From Phycisphaerales bacterium (GTDB lineage Bacteria; Planctomycetota; Phycisphaerae; Phycisphaerales; UBA1924), in contig DOJA01000091.1 in the NCBI GenBank assembly GCA_003511945.1, positions 1 through 24,085 of the forward strand: DNA of 24,085 nucleotides, given 5' to 3'. Under the pieces are notes generated by a model, which was not told where the DNA came from, did not search any database, and saw only the letters and a list, made by a program, of their open reading frames with translations. Positions 17,383-23,978 of the stretch are shown here, one piece after another. The stretch's first letter is position 1. Each line of letters opens with the position of its first letter. Made by a program: the position numbers and the translations under genes.

Positions 17383-17796
17383 AGGCGGGGAGGGGGTTAG
17401 GAATTCGGAGAGGATGCGGCGTTTCACGCCCTCGTGGAGCACCTTGGTGTTGAAGTTGATGAGGAGGCCGATGCCGCGTTCGGCGAGTCGCATGTAGGTC
17501 AGGAGTTGCGCCTCGTGAATCGGGTGCGTGGACTCGACGGACTTGACCTCGACGATGACCGTGTCGGCGACGAGCAGGTCGATACGCAGCCCTGCATCGA
17601 GTCGTTCGCCCTTGTAGATCACGGGCAGAGCGACCTGACGGACGGTCCTCATTCCTCGATCCCCGAGCTCCTTGGCGAGACACACCTCGTACACCGATTC
17701 GAGCAGGCCCGGACCCAGGTGCCGATGGACCTCGATCGCTGCGCCGATGACTTCTCGCGTGAGTCGGTCCTTTTCCGGAGTCGGCTCCCCACCCAT
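17353..17796 (-). CDS. GxxExxY family protein (PD-(D/E)XK nuclease-like)
   Basis: The 147-residue protein shows the family signature G30-LL-E33-SV-Y36 in the segment HLGPGLLESVYEVCLAKEL. Further on is the nuclease-like pattern D73 in GLRIDLLVADT and E83-V-K85 in VIVEVKSVE, followed by HEAQLLTYMRL and GLLINFNTKVLHEGVKRRIL, which are typical of the family. All nuclease-type residues are present, so the protein looks intact; its biochemical role is not established as far as I know. The ATG at 17796 has AGAGGA 8 nt upstream, and that site is the inner end of the right inverted repeat (17805-17810). Its C-terminal residues and stop lie in the left repeat, so the gene uses both repeats for expression and termination of the reading frame. 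A much longer open frame to the right is antisense shadow of the PLP-enzyme genes. Confidence 0.88.
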   Translation of the reverse strand: MGGEPTPEKDRLTREVIGAAIEVHRHLGPGLLESVYEVCLAKELGDRGMRTVRQVALPVIYKGERLDAGLRIDLLVADTVIVEVKSVESTHPIHEAQLLTYMRLAERGIGLLINFNTKVLHEGVKRRILSEFLTPSPPSSALSASQR

Positions 17797-17804
17797 CTTG
17801 GCAT

Positions 17805-17835
17805 TCCTCTGCGTTCTCGGCGTCTCGGCGGTGAA
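17805..17835 (-). repeat. Right inverted repeat of the GxxExxY cassette
   Basis: Read on the minus strand it is TTCACCGCCGAGACGCCGAG followed by AACGCAGAGGA, differing from the left end at two positions. Its last six bases (AGAGGA on the minus strand) are placed as a Shine-Dalgarno for the enclosed gene. It lies 5 bp from the stop of the neighbouring cystathionine lyase gene. Confidence 0.85.
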
Positions 17836-17840
17836 CTGCT

Positions 17841-19064
17841 TCAACTTCTGACCGCGACCCTCGCACCCGCGGCCGCCTTCAGTCCCCGCTCGACATCCGC
17901 GATCAGGTCCTGCACATCCTCGATGCCCACCGACAGGCGGATCATCGTGTCGCTGATGCCCAGCGTCTCGCGCATCGCGGGGGGGACGGAGGCGTGGGTC
18001 ATGATGGCCGGGTGCTCGATGAGCGACTCGACCCCGCCCAGGGACTCCGCGAGCGCGAAGAGGCGCACCGCTTCGAGGAACCGGCGGGCCTCGCCCAGCC
18101 CGCCCTTGAGGTAGACGGTGATCATCCCGCCCGCGCCGTTCATCTGGCGCTGGTACAGCGCGTGCTGGGGGTGGCTGGGCAGCGCGGGGAAGACGACGCG
18201 CTCGACCAGGCCGCTCTGTTCGAGGTGGCGCGCGACCGCCAGCCCGTTCTCGTGGTGGCGCTGCATGCGCACCGCGAGGGTCTTGACGCCCCGCAGCACG
18301 AGGTAGGAATCGAACGGCCCCATCACGCTCCCGATCGCGTTCTGGAGGAACCGCAAGGTCTGCGCGTGCTTCAGGTCGCGCGCGACCAGCACGCCCCCGA
18401 CCGCGTCGGAGTGCCCGTTGAGGTACTTGGTCGTCGAGTGCATCACGATGTCGAAGCCGTGCTCGAAGGGGCGCTGGAAGATGGGCGAGGCGAAGGTGTT
18501 GTCGCACACGAGGATCGCGCCCGGGCACTGGGCGCGGGCCGTCCGCGCGATGAGCGCCAGGTCCGCCAGTTTCAGCGTGGGGTTCGTGGGCGTCTCGACC
18601 CAGACCATCTTGGTGTCCGGGGTGAGGGCGCCGCGGATCGTCGCGTCGTCGGTGAGGTCGGCGTAGTGGACCTTCAGGTTCATCGAGCGGGCGCGGACGC
18701 GGGAGAAGAGGCGGTTGGTCCCGCCGTAGAGGTCGTCCATGGCGACGAGGCGGCTGCCCGAGTCGAGCATCTCGAGGCAGGTGCCAATGGCGGCGAGCCC
18801 GGAGGCGAACGCGAACCCGCCGCCGGAGGGGTCCTGGTCCTCGGTGATGGGCGAGCCCTCCAGGGCCGCGATCATCCGTTCGAGCGCGTAGCGCGTGGGG
18901 TTGTGGGACCGCGAGTACTCGAAGCCCTTGTGGACGCCCGGCGACTCCTGCGCGTAGGTGCTCGACAGCGAGATGGGCGGCATGACGGCGCCGGTGGTGG
19001 GGTCGGGGTGCTGGCCCGCGTGCACCGCCTTGGTCGCCGGCTTCATGGGGAACGCATCGTGCAT
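17841..19064 (-). CDS. PLP-dependent cystathionine gamma-lyase / gamma-synthase family enzyme
   Basis: The 407-residue protein belongs to the Cys/Met metabolism PLP enzymes. Visible motifs are YSRSHNPTR (50-58), which binds PLP phosphate from the neighbouring subunit, FASGLAAIGTCLEMLDSGS, VWVETPTNPTLKL, CDNTFASP (the aspartate contacting the PLP ring nitrogen) and the Schiff-base lysine K213 in VMHSTTKYLNGHSDAVGG. GGAGG lies 8 nt before the ATG at 19064 and supports that start over the ATG six codons later. The gene lies 42 nt after the cystathionine beta-synthase stop, on the same strand. With that partner, the likely reaction is cleavage of cystathionine to cysteine (reverse transsulfuration); the family cannot separate lyase from gamma-synthase by these motifs alone. 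Confidence 0.9.
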   Translation of the reverse strand: MHDAFPMKPATKAVHAGQHPDPTTGAVMPPISLSSTYAQESPGVHKGFEYSRSHNPTRYALERMIAALEGSPITEDQDPSGGGFAFASGLAAIGTCLEMLDSGSRLVAMDDLYGGTNRLFSRVRARSMNLKVHYADLTDDATIRGALTPDTKMVWVETPTNPTLKLADLALIARTARAQCPGAILVCDNTFASPIFQRPFEHGFDIVMHSTTKYLNGHSDAVGGVLVARDLKHAQTLRFLQNAIGSVMGPFDSYLVLRGVKTLAVRMQRHHENGLAVARHLEQSGLVERVVFPALPSHPQHALYQRQMNGAGGMITVYLKGGLGEARRFLEAVRLFALAESLGGVESLIEHPAIMTHASVPPAMRETLGISDTMIRLSVGIEDVQDLIADVERGLKAAAGARVAVRS

Positions 19065-19106
19065 GTCGGTCGCCTCCGCGCTTTCCGGGGGTGGTCCCGC
19101 GCCCGC

Positions 19107-20576
19107 CTAGGCGTTGGGCAGCTGGCGGCGCAGGTAGTTGATCATGTCGATCTTGGTGATCAGCCCGTGGTAGGTCCCGTCGGCCCCGACGACGATCGCC
19201 ACGCGGTCGGCGCGGAAGACGGGCGTCAGGGACTCGATGGGCGCCTCGGGGCGGACCGTCTCCAGGCGCCGGGTCATGTACTCGCTGACCGGGCGGTCGA
19301 AGGCGGCCCGGTCGTGCATGACCGCCAGCAGGATGTCGCTCTCGTCGATGATGCCGACGACGCGGTCGCGCGGGTCCATCACGACCATCTGTGATACGCC
19401 GTACATCTGCATGCGCTTGATGGCCTGGCTGACGGGGTCGTCCTCGCCCAGGGTGTAGTCCTCCTGGAGGGAGTGGCGCCGGGCGATGAGGTCGGCGAGG
19501 TTGTTCTGGTGGTCGCGCTTGATGAAGCCGTTGTCGATCATCCAGAAGTCGTTGAAGAACTTGGAGAGGTATTTGGCGCCGTTGTCGCAGATGAGCGTGG
19601 CGACGCGCAGCGGCTGGGCCTGTCGCCGGCACCAGGTGAGCGAGGCGGAGACCAGGCACCCGGTGCTGGACCCGGCCAGCACGCCCTCGAGCCGGAGCAG
19701 GTCGCGGGCCGCGTTGAAGGCCTCGCCGTCGGTGACCGGGATGGCCTCGTTCACGAGCTCGAGGTCGCAGATGTCGGGCACGAAGTCCTCGCCCATGCCC
19801 TCGACGAGCCACGACCTGGGCTCGACGCGTCTGCCCTCGTTGACCAGCGGGTGCAGGATCGACCCCGCGGGGTCCGCGAGCACGATCTTCACCTGCGGGT
19901 TCTTCTCGCGCAGGAAGCGCCCGATGCCGCTGAGCGTGCCCCCGGACCCGACCCCCAGCACCACCGCGTCGACGCGTCCTTCCATCTGCTCCCAGATCTC
20001 GGGGCCGGTGGACTCGTAGTGCGCGCGGGTGTTGTCCTCGTTGGAGAACTGGTTGATGTACACGCTGTTGGGCGTGCGCTGCGCGAGCCGGGCCGCGACT
20101 TCCTGGTAGTACTCGGGGTGGCCCTTCTGCACATCGGAGCGCGCCAGCACGACGTCGGCGCCCATCGCGCGGAGGTGCTGGATCTTCTCCTGGCTCATCT
20201 TGTCGGGCACGACGACCTTCAGCCCGTACCCGCGCTGCCCCGCCACGAGCGCGAGCCCCAGCCCGGTGTTGCCCGCGGTGGCCTCGATGATGGTGGGCTT
20301 GGGGTTGCCCTTGGGGTTGAGGCGTCCGCTGCGCTCGGCGCCCTCGATCATCGACAGCCCGATGCGGTCCTTGATCGATCCTGCCGGGTTCATCAACTCC
20401 AGCTTGGCGAACAGGCGGCACTTCCCCGGATCCATCCGCGAAAGCTCCAGCATCGGGGTCCGCCCGATCATGTTCAGCACATTGGCGTACACCGGGGCCG
20501 GCATCTTGCTGCGCTCCATCGCCGCCCGGTTCGGGAGGTCGCGCCGGCCCCTCGTCGGGTCCGGGTCCGTCGACAT
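19107..20576 (-). CDS. cbs: Cystathionine beta-synthase (PLP domain plus CBS pair)
   Basis: The enzyme condenses homocysteine or a similar thiol with serine. The N-terminal catalytic domain (about residues 28-350 from the chosen start) has PLP-binding lysine K69 in MNPAGSIKDRIG, the substrate loop EATAGNTGLGLA, and the phosphate loop GVGSGGTLSGIG. The C-terminal part is a pair of CBS domains (about 373-489; QMYGVSQMVVMDPRDRVVGI and RADRVAIVVGADGTYHGLI), which regulate the enzyme in its homologues. No N-terminal heme domain is present. Several in-frame starts exist (20696, 20597, 20576, 20519, 20504); I chose 20576 because AGGAG lies about 10 nt upstream, but 20504 also has a GGAG 9 nt before it and fits the conserved core. 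It is transcribed away from the arsR operon and towards the lyase gene. A cysteine synthase with CBS domains is the main alternative. Confidence 0.88.
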   Translation of the reverse strand: MSTDPDPTRGRRDLPNRAAMERSKMPAPVYANVLNMIGRTPMLELSRMDPGKCRLFAKLELMNPAGSIKDRIGLSMIEGAERSGRLNPKGNPKPTIIEATAGNTGLGLALVAGQRGYGLKVVVPDKMSQEKIQHLRAMGADVVLARSDVQKGHPEYYQEVAARLAQRTPNSVYINQFSNEDNTRAHYESTGPEIWEQMEGRVDAVVLGVGSGGTLSGIGRFLREKNPQVKIVLADPAGSILHPLVNEGRRVEPRSWLVEGMGEDFVPDICDLELVNEAIPVTDGEAFNAARDLLRLEGVLAGSSTGCLVSASLTWCRRQAQPLRVATLICDNGAKYLSKFFNDFWMIDNGFIKRDHQNNLADLIARRHSLQEDYTLGEDDPVSQAIKRMQMYGVSQMVVMDPRDRVVGIIDESDILLAVMHDRAAFDRPVSEYMTRRLETVRPEAPIESLTPVFRADRVAIVVGADGTYHGLITKIDMINYLRRQLPNA

Positions 20577-20692
20577 CGGCGTCGGGCTCCTGCTCATCCA
20601 CTGCAAGATACGCACTCCGACCCTTCGCACCGCGCCACGGGCGCGGCTTGGCTCGAATCCTGAGCCGTATGGGATGCGAGGGCAATATTCAC

Positions 20693-20733
20693 TCAACCAT
20701 TCGGTTGACTATATCTTGGGCGCCGGGTATCCT
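20693..20733 (+). promoter_or_regulatory. arsR operator overlapping a sigma-70-type promoter
   Basis: A 16-bp palindrome, TCAACC (20693-20698), ATTC, GGTTGA (20703-20708), overlaps the -35 box TTGACT (20705-20710). The -10 box TATCCT (20728-20733) follows after exactly 17 nt. The ATG of the ArsR gene is only 7 nt past the -10, so the transcript would start at or next to the start codon. Binding of ArsR to the palindrome would block RNA polymerase. Confidence 0.65.
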
Positions 20734-20740
20734 CAACTTG

Positions 20741-21112
20741 ATGGTTGAGCATTGCGAACCCTCCCTGAACCAGGCCTTCGCGGCTTTGGCCGACCCGACC
20801 CGTCGCTGGCTTGTCGCCCGGCTGCGCAGCAGGGGCGAGTCCACCGTGACCGCTCTGGCGGGGCCGCTCCCGATGTCCCTGCAGGCCGTCAGCAAGCATC
20901 TCGTGGTGCTGGAGCGCGCCGGGCTCGTGCGCCGCCGGCGGGCGGGGCGGGAGCACCGCGTCGCGCTCGAGGGGCGAGCGCTGAAGGCGGTGGCAGAGTG
21001 GGTGAACGAGTACCAGCGCTTCTGGGAGGACCGCCTGGACGCCCTCGCGGCCCATATGGAGCGTCAAGCCCTCGAAATCGAGCGCACCGATCCGAAGGAG
21101 CACCAACAATGA
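20741..21112 (+). CDS. ArsR-family winged-helix transcriptional repressor
   Basis: The 123-residue protein has the ArsR-type HTH: LNQAFAALADPTRRWLVARLRSRGESTVTALAG, then the recognition helix region MSLQAVSKHLVVLERAGLVRRRRAGREHRVAL with its beta-wing. No cysteine metal-binding cluster is visible, so it belongs to the subgroup paired with SRPBCC/AHSA1 proteins rather than to metal sensors. The ATG at 20741 fits the HTH start; the frame is open upstream but that part overlaps the promoter. No Shine-Dalgarno is present, consistent with a leaderless transcript from the promoter described. The start codon region ATGGTTGAG also matches the reverse complement of CTCAACCAT in the operator. The stop overlaps the next start by 4 nt (ATGA). 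Confidence 0.9.
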   Translation: MVEHCEPSLNQAFAALADPTRRWLVARLRSRGESTVTALAGPLPMSLQAVSKHLVVLERAGLVRRRRAGREHRVALEGRALKAVAEWVNEYQRFWEDRLDALAAHMERQALEIERTDPKEHQQ

Positions 21113-21612
21113 GCACCGCAGCCGAGCACGAAGTCGTCGTCGAGCGAATGATCAAGGCCTCACCGCAGCGAATCTTTCGAGCCCTGACCGACGCCGGGGA
21201 GCTCGAAAAGTGGTTCTTCAGTGAGTGCCGAACCGACCCGCGTGCCGGCGGGGACTACCGCTTCAAGTGGCGCTCGCCGGACGAACCGGATCGTGACCAC
21301 GACCGCTTCGGTTCATACCTCGAGTTCATCCCCGACGAACGGCTCGTGTTCGAATGGCTCGGCGAACCGACCGGGCGCTTCGCGCTGCCGAAGGGGATGC
21401 GCTCCATCGTGACGATCACGCTGGCCAAGCGGGCCGAGGGCACGCTTCTCCGCCTTGTTCACACTGGCTGGCCCGACACCCAGCAGAGCGCGGCTCTCCG
21501 CGACAGCCACGCCAGCGGCTGGACCTTCTACATGGGCAACCTCGACCGGTTCCTCAACGGCGCCGAGGACCTGCGGGCGGCGCACCACGCGCAGCAGATC
21601 GGGAGTCGCTGA
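21109..21612 (+). CDS. SRPBCC / AHSA1 domain protein
   Basis: The 167-residue protein starts VVVERMIKASPQRIFRALTDAGELEKWFFSE, the typical beginning of the AHSA1-type START-like fold, and continues with GGDYRFKWRSPDE, GSYLEFIPDERLVFEWLGEP and the C-terminal helix GWTFYMGNLDRFLNGAEDL. Proteins of this fold have a hydrophobic cavity that binds small lipophilic ligands. GGAG lies 9 nt before the ATG. It is translationally coupled to arsR through ATGA overlap, an arrangement widely seen for this pair, and is presumably repressed by ArsR. Its ligand and physiological role are unknown. Confidence 0.88.
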   Translation: MSTAAEHEVVVERMIKASPQRIFRALTDAGELEKWFFSECRTDPRAGGDYRFKWRSPDEPDRDHDRFGSYLEFIPDERLVFEWLGEPTGRFALPKGMRSIVTITLAKRAEGTLLRLVHTGWPDTQQSAALRDSHASGWTFYMGNLDRFLNGAEDLRAAHHAQQIGSR

Positions 21613-21624
21613 ACGCCCCGCCCA

Positions 21625-21710
21625 GCATGACCTCCCCTCCTGCCCCCCGGGGGGTGGTGGGGCGGGCGGCCCGCCAGTCTCTCCTGTCCCTCGCCGAGTC
21701 ATTCTGTGTG
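21625..21710 (-). repeat. Hairpin-forming interspersed repeat, copy 3 (inverted)
   Basis: Read on the minus strand this is a diverged copy of the 5667-5745 and 5761-5838 elements. Its right end GAGTCATTCTGTGTG (21696-21710) matches the reverse complement of their left ends, and the centre GGCGGGCGGCCCGCC (21661-21675) matches the internal stem of copy 1. It begins 12 nt after the SRPBCC stop, just as copy 1 begins after lpxD. Confidence 0.7.
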
Positions 21711-21756
21711 CGGGTCTAGAGCGACTGTGCTCAAGTTGTAGCGGGATCGTCGCTCG

Positions 21757-21800
21757 CCCCGCGCAGGAAAGGCGTCCGCCCCGCGCAGGAAAGGCGTCCG
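21757..21800 (+). repeat. Perfect 22-bp tandem duplication
   Basis: Two identical 22-bp units abut at 21757-21778 and 21779-21800. Each starts CCCCGCGCAGGAAAGG and ends CGTCCG. The stretch lies in the 319-bp gene-free region between the SRPBCC gene and atpG, which otherwise holds repeat copy 3 and two hairpins. The function is unknown. Confidence 0.8.
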
Positions 21801-21857
21801 AACCCTCGCCGACGACCCAGAGCGCAACTCTTCTGATCCCGGAGTCTTGGCTCCCAA

Positions 21858-21880
21858 GGCGGGCGATTCACTCGCCCGCC
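21858..21880 (-). terminator. 9-bp hairpin downstream of atpG
   Basis: GGCGGGCGA (21858-21866) pairs with TCGCCCGCC (21872-21880) around a 5-nt loop. It is the second of two hairpins past the atpG stop. There is no T-tract on either strand. Confidence 0.35.
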
Positions 21881-21898
21881 GCGCTACCACTGCTTAAC

Positions 21899-21925
21899 TC
21901 GTCTGCACGCTACGCGTGCAGACGA
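21899..21925 (-). terminator. 12-bp perfect hairpin directly after atpG, candidate terminator
   Basis: TCGTCTGCACGC (21899-21910) is the exact complement of GCGTGCAGACGA (21914-21925), with a 3-nt loop. It begins 6 nt after the atpG stop on the minus strand. A T-run is missing, so termination could be factor-assisted, or the hairpin may protect the 3' end. Confidence 0.55.
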
Positions 21926-21931
21926 AGTGCT

Positions 21932-22828
21932 CTACTCCAGCGCCGCCGCGCCCGAGATGATCTCCGTCAGCTCAGTCGTGATCTGCGACTGCCGCGCCCG
22001 GTTGTACTTCCGCTGCAGCGCCTTGCCCATCTTCCCGGCGTTGTCCGTCGCCGCCTTCATCGCGATCATCCGCGACACATGCTCCGACACCACCGAGTCC
22101 GTGAACGCCTGGAACAGCGACGCCTTCACCGTCTGCGGCAGCAGATCCTTCAGCAACTCCGCCGGGGGCGGCGAGAACTCGTACTCCACCGCAGGCCCCT
22201 TGGGCCCGGCGTCCGTCGCCTTGGCCGGCGGCTTCAGGGGCAGCAACTGCATCACCTCCGGCTTCTGACGCGACGCGGAGATGTACCGCATGTACGCCAC
22301 CCGCACGGCGCTGATCTGCCCGGTCACAAAGCGGTCCATGTACGACTCGGCCAGCTGCTCGACATCCTCGTAACGCGGCTTGTCCCCGAACTGCGAGTGA
22401 ACGGTGTCGATCTTCGCCCCCGCGAAGCGGAAGAAGGCCACCGCCTTCTTGCCCGAGACCTCCAGGATGCCGTCACGCGACTTCTTCGGCCCGTAGAGCC
22501 CCGCCTCGCGCGCATAGGCGAGCGCCGCCCGGAGCACATTCCCGTTGTAAGGCCCGCACAACCCGCGGTTGGAAGCCAGCACCAGCACGACCTCGTTGCC
22601 CTTCGGCCCGCCCGCCGGCCCGTCGATCAGCGGGTGCGACACATTGCCCGCCTTCGCCGCCAGTTCAGTCACCAGCTCAAACACGCCCTCCGTGTACGGC
22701 TTGGTCGCCACCGCGGCCTGCTGAGCGCGGGCATACCGGCTGGTGGCGATCATCTGCATCGTCTTGGTGATGCGCCGGATGTTGCCGACCGCCTTCATCC
22801 GCTTCTTGATTTCACGGGCATTGGCCAT
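21932..22828 (-). CDS. atpG: F1F0 ATP synthase gamma subunit
   Basis: The gamma subunit is the rotating shaft of F1. The 298-residue protein has the two diagnostic coiled-coil ends: N-terminal REIKKRMKAVGNIRRITKTMQMIATSR and C-terminal MKAATDNAGKMGKALQRKYNRARQSQITTELTEIISGAAAL, with the central Rossmann-like part (VVLVLASNRGLCGPYNGNVLR). A proline- and lysine-rich segment (PPAKATDAGPKGPAVEYEF, about residues 200-220) is an insertion-like loop. The ATG at 22828 fits the family start; no Shine-Dalgarno is visible before it. The usual neighbours atpA and atpD are not next to it: upstream is a metallohydrolase gene and downstream are hairpins and an oppositely oriented operon. The gene looks intact. 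Confidence 0.95.
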   Translation of the reverse strand: MANAREIKKRMKAVGNIRRITKTMQMIATSRYARAQQAAVATKPYTEGVFELVTELAAKAGNVSHPLIDGPAGGPKGNEVVLVLASNRGLCGPYNGNVLRAALAYAREAGLYGPKKSRDGILEVSGKKAVAFFRFAGAKIDTVHSQFGDKPRYEDVEQLAESYMDRFVTGQISAVRVAYMRYISASRQKPEVMQLLPLKPPAKATDAGPKGPAVEYEFSPPPAELLKDLLPQTVKASLFQAFTDSVVSEHVSRMIAMKAATDNAGKMGKALQRKYNRARQSQITTELTEIISGAAALE

Positions 22829-22874
22829 AGGGGGAAAGAGTGTAGCCGAACCGCCCCCACACCCCCTCGGGGGG

Positions 22875-23978
22875 TCACTGCTCCTCGAACGCCCCCCGAA
22901 CACCCGGCGCGGGAGCCGTCGCCGGCCAGGGGGTGACCGACGCCTCCGGACGGGGCGCGGGGTGGTGAGGCAGCCCCGACGCCAGCCGGGCGGCGTCGGC
23001 CCGGAAGGGGGCGTCGTCGGGGTCGCCCAGAACCAATCCGTCGTAGCCGAGCCGCACGCCTTCCGGCAGCGTCGCATCCGTCGCGGCGTGGCCCAGTTCG
23101 TGGGCCACATGGATGAACCAGGTCCGCGCCGCCCCGATCCGCTCCGCCGCCGCCACCGCCTGATCGAGCGAGAAGTGGGTCGGGTGCTTCCGGTGACGAA
23201 GGGCGTCCAGCGCCAGGTGCCGAAGCCCCGACAGCCGCGCCCAGGACTCAGGCGGGATGGCGCTGACATCCGTGCACCAGGCCAAAGGCAAGGCATCGAG
23301 GCATCCAGCCATCGAGCCATCAAGTGAAGAAGCATCCGTGCTCGGCAGTCTTGACCCCTTCCCATCCTCTCCGTGCCTCCGCGCCTCCGTGGTGGATCCT
23401 GAATCGATCCGCCACCCCAGGATCGGCAGGCGCCCGTGCAGCAGCCGCACCGGCGTGAACCGCAGCCCCCACAGGTCGATCGGCCTCGCGGCATGGGACT
23501 CCGGGGGCTCGGCCTCGTGCGCGATGAGCGTCGCGACAAACGAGTCGTTGATGTTCGCCTCGCGGTCAAAGACATGCTTGTAGACGCGATGGAGCGCGTC
23601 CAGGACATAGCGCTCCGCGAAGATCAGGATCGGCGCCCGCATCACCGCGTTGAACCGGCGTACCTCGTCCAGCCCGAAGATGTGGTCCACATGATTGTGC
23701 GTGAACAGGATCGCGTCGCACCGCCACAGGTTGTGGCGCAGCGCCTGCATCCGAAGATCGGGCGTCGCATCGATCAGCACGCAGCGCGCCTGGCCCTGCG
23801 GGTCCACCCACTGCACCGCCGCCCCGGTGCGCAGGCGCATGTCGCGCGGATCGGCGCTGGTGCACACCGCGCAATCGCACGCGACCAGCGGGATGCCCCC
23901 CGAAGTCCCCGTGCCCAGGAAGAGGAACCGAACATGGGAAACGCCGCGCGCCACGGGGGGAGAGTAGCCGGGGGCCAC
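22875..23978 (-). CDS. PhnP-like metallo-beta-lactamase-fold phosphodiesterase with repeat-derived insertion
   Basis: The 367-residue protein resembles PhnP (phosphoribosyl cyclic phosphate phosphodiesterase) and related MBL hydrolases. It has an N-terminal FLGTGTSGGIP, a zinc-binding-type cluster CDCAVC (34-39), the catalytic metal motif THNHVDHIFGLDE (HxHxDH, 94-99), then LLHGRLPILGWRI, WCTDVSAIPPESW, HPTHFSLDQA and HVAHELGHAATDATLPEGV, all as expected. Between GWRI and WCTDVS, where relatives have only a few residues, lie about 38 extra residues (about 193-230, including TTEARRHGED) encoded by repeat-like DNA. The frame is kept, so the protein may still work. The GTG at 23978 has GGAG 9 nt upstream; a GTG at 23954 is an alternative. 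The C-terminal tail is proline-rich. It ends 46 nt before atpG on the same strand. The exact substrate is not proven. Confidence 0.85.
   Translation of the reverse strand: MAPGYSPPVARGVSHVRFLFLGTGTSGGIPLVACDCAVCTSADPRDMRLRTGAAVQWVDPQGQARCVLIDATPDLRMQALRHNLWRCDAILFTHNHVDHIFGLDEVRRFNAVMRAPILIFAERYVLDALHRVYKHVFDREANINDSFVATLIAHEAEPPESHAARPIDLWGLRFTPVRLLHGRLPILGWRIDSGSTTEARRHGEDGKGSRLPSTDASSLDGSMAGCLDALPLAWCTDVSAIPPESWARLSGLRHLALDALRHRKHPTHFSLDQAVAAAERIGAARTWFIHVAHELGHAATDATLPEGVRLGYDGLVLGDPDDAPFRADAARLASGLPHHPAPRPEASVTPWPATAPAPGVRGAFEEQ
23289..23402 (-). repeat. 8-bp-periodic repeat insertion inside the hydrolase gene
   Basis: Two blocks of 8-nt periodic sequence are present. On the minus strand 23291-23324 reads as units TGGCTCGA, TGGCTGGA, TGCCTCGA, TGCCTTGC, matching the units of the 8197-8346 array. 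At 23366-23394 the plus strand has CCTCCGCG and CCTCCGTG units, which on the minus strand resemble the purine-rich cassette ends. The segment adds 38 codons and keeps the reading frame. Exact edges are approximate. Confidence 0.65.

Larger units (their letters stand above)
17352..17835 (-). mobile_element. Candidate GxxExxY cassette bounded by 31-bp inverted repeats
   Basis: A gene for a PD-(D/E)XK-like GxxExxY protein fills the space between two 31-bp inverted repeats that differ at 2 positions (29 of 31 identical). The unit of about 484 bp sits cleanly between the start of thiE and the end of the cystathionine lyase gene, all on the minus strand. One gene between matched inverted ends is the layout of a small mobile unit, but there is no transposase and I could not find a clear target duplication. 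Mobility is therefore inference. Confidence 0.5.

Noticed and set aside
17797..20685. Very long minus-strand open frame joining the GxxExxY gene to about 960 more residues
   Set aside because: The upstream part is an off-frame reading of the cystathionine lyase and synthase genes, low in complexity and rich in arginine and proline.
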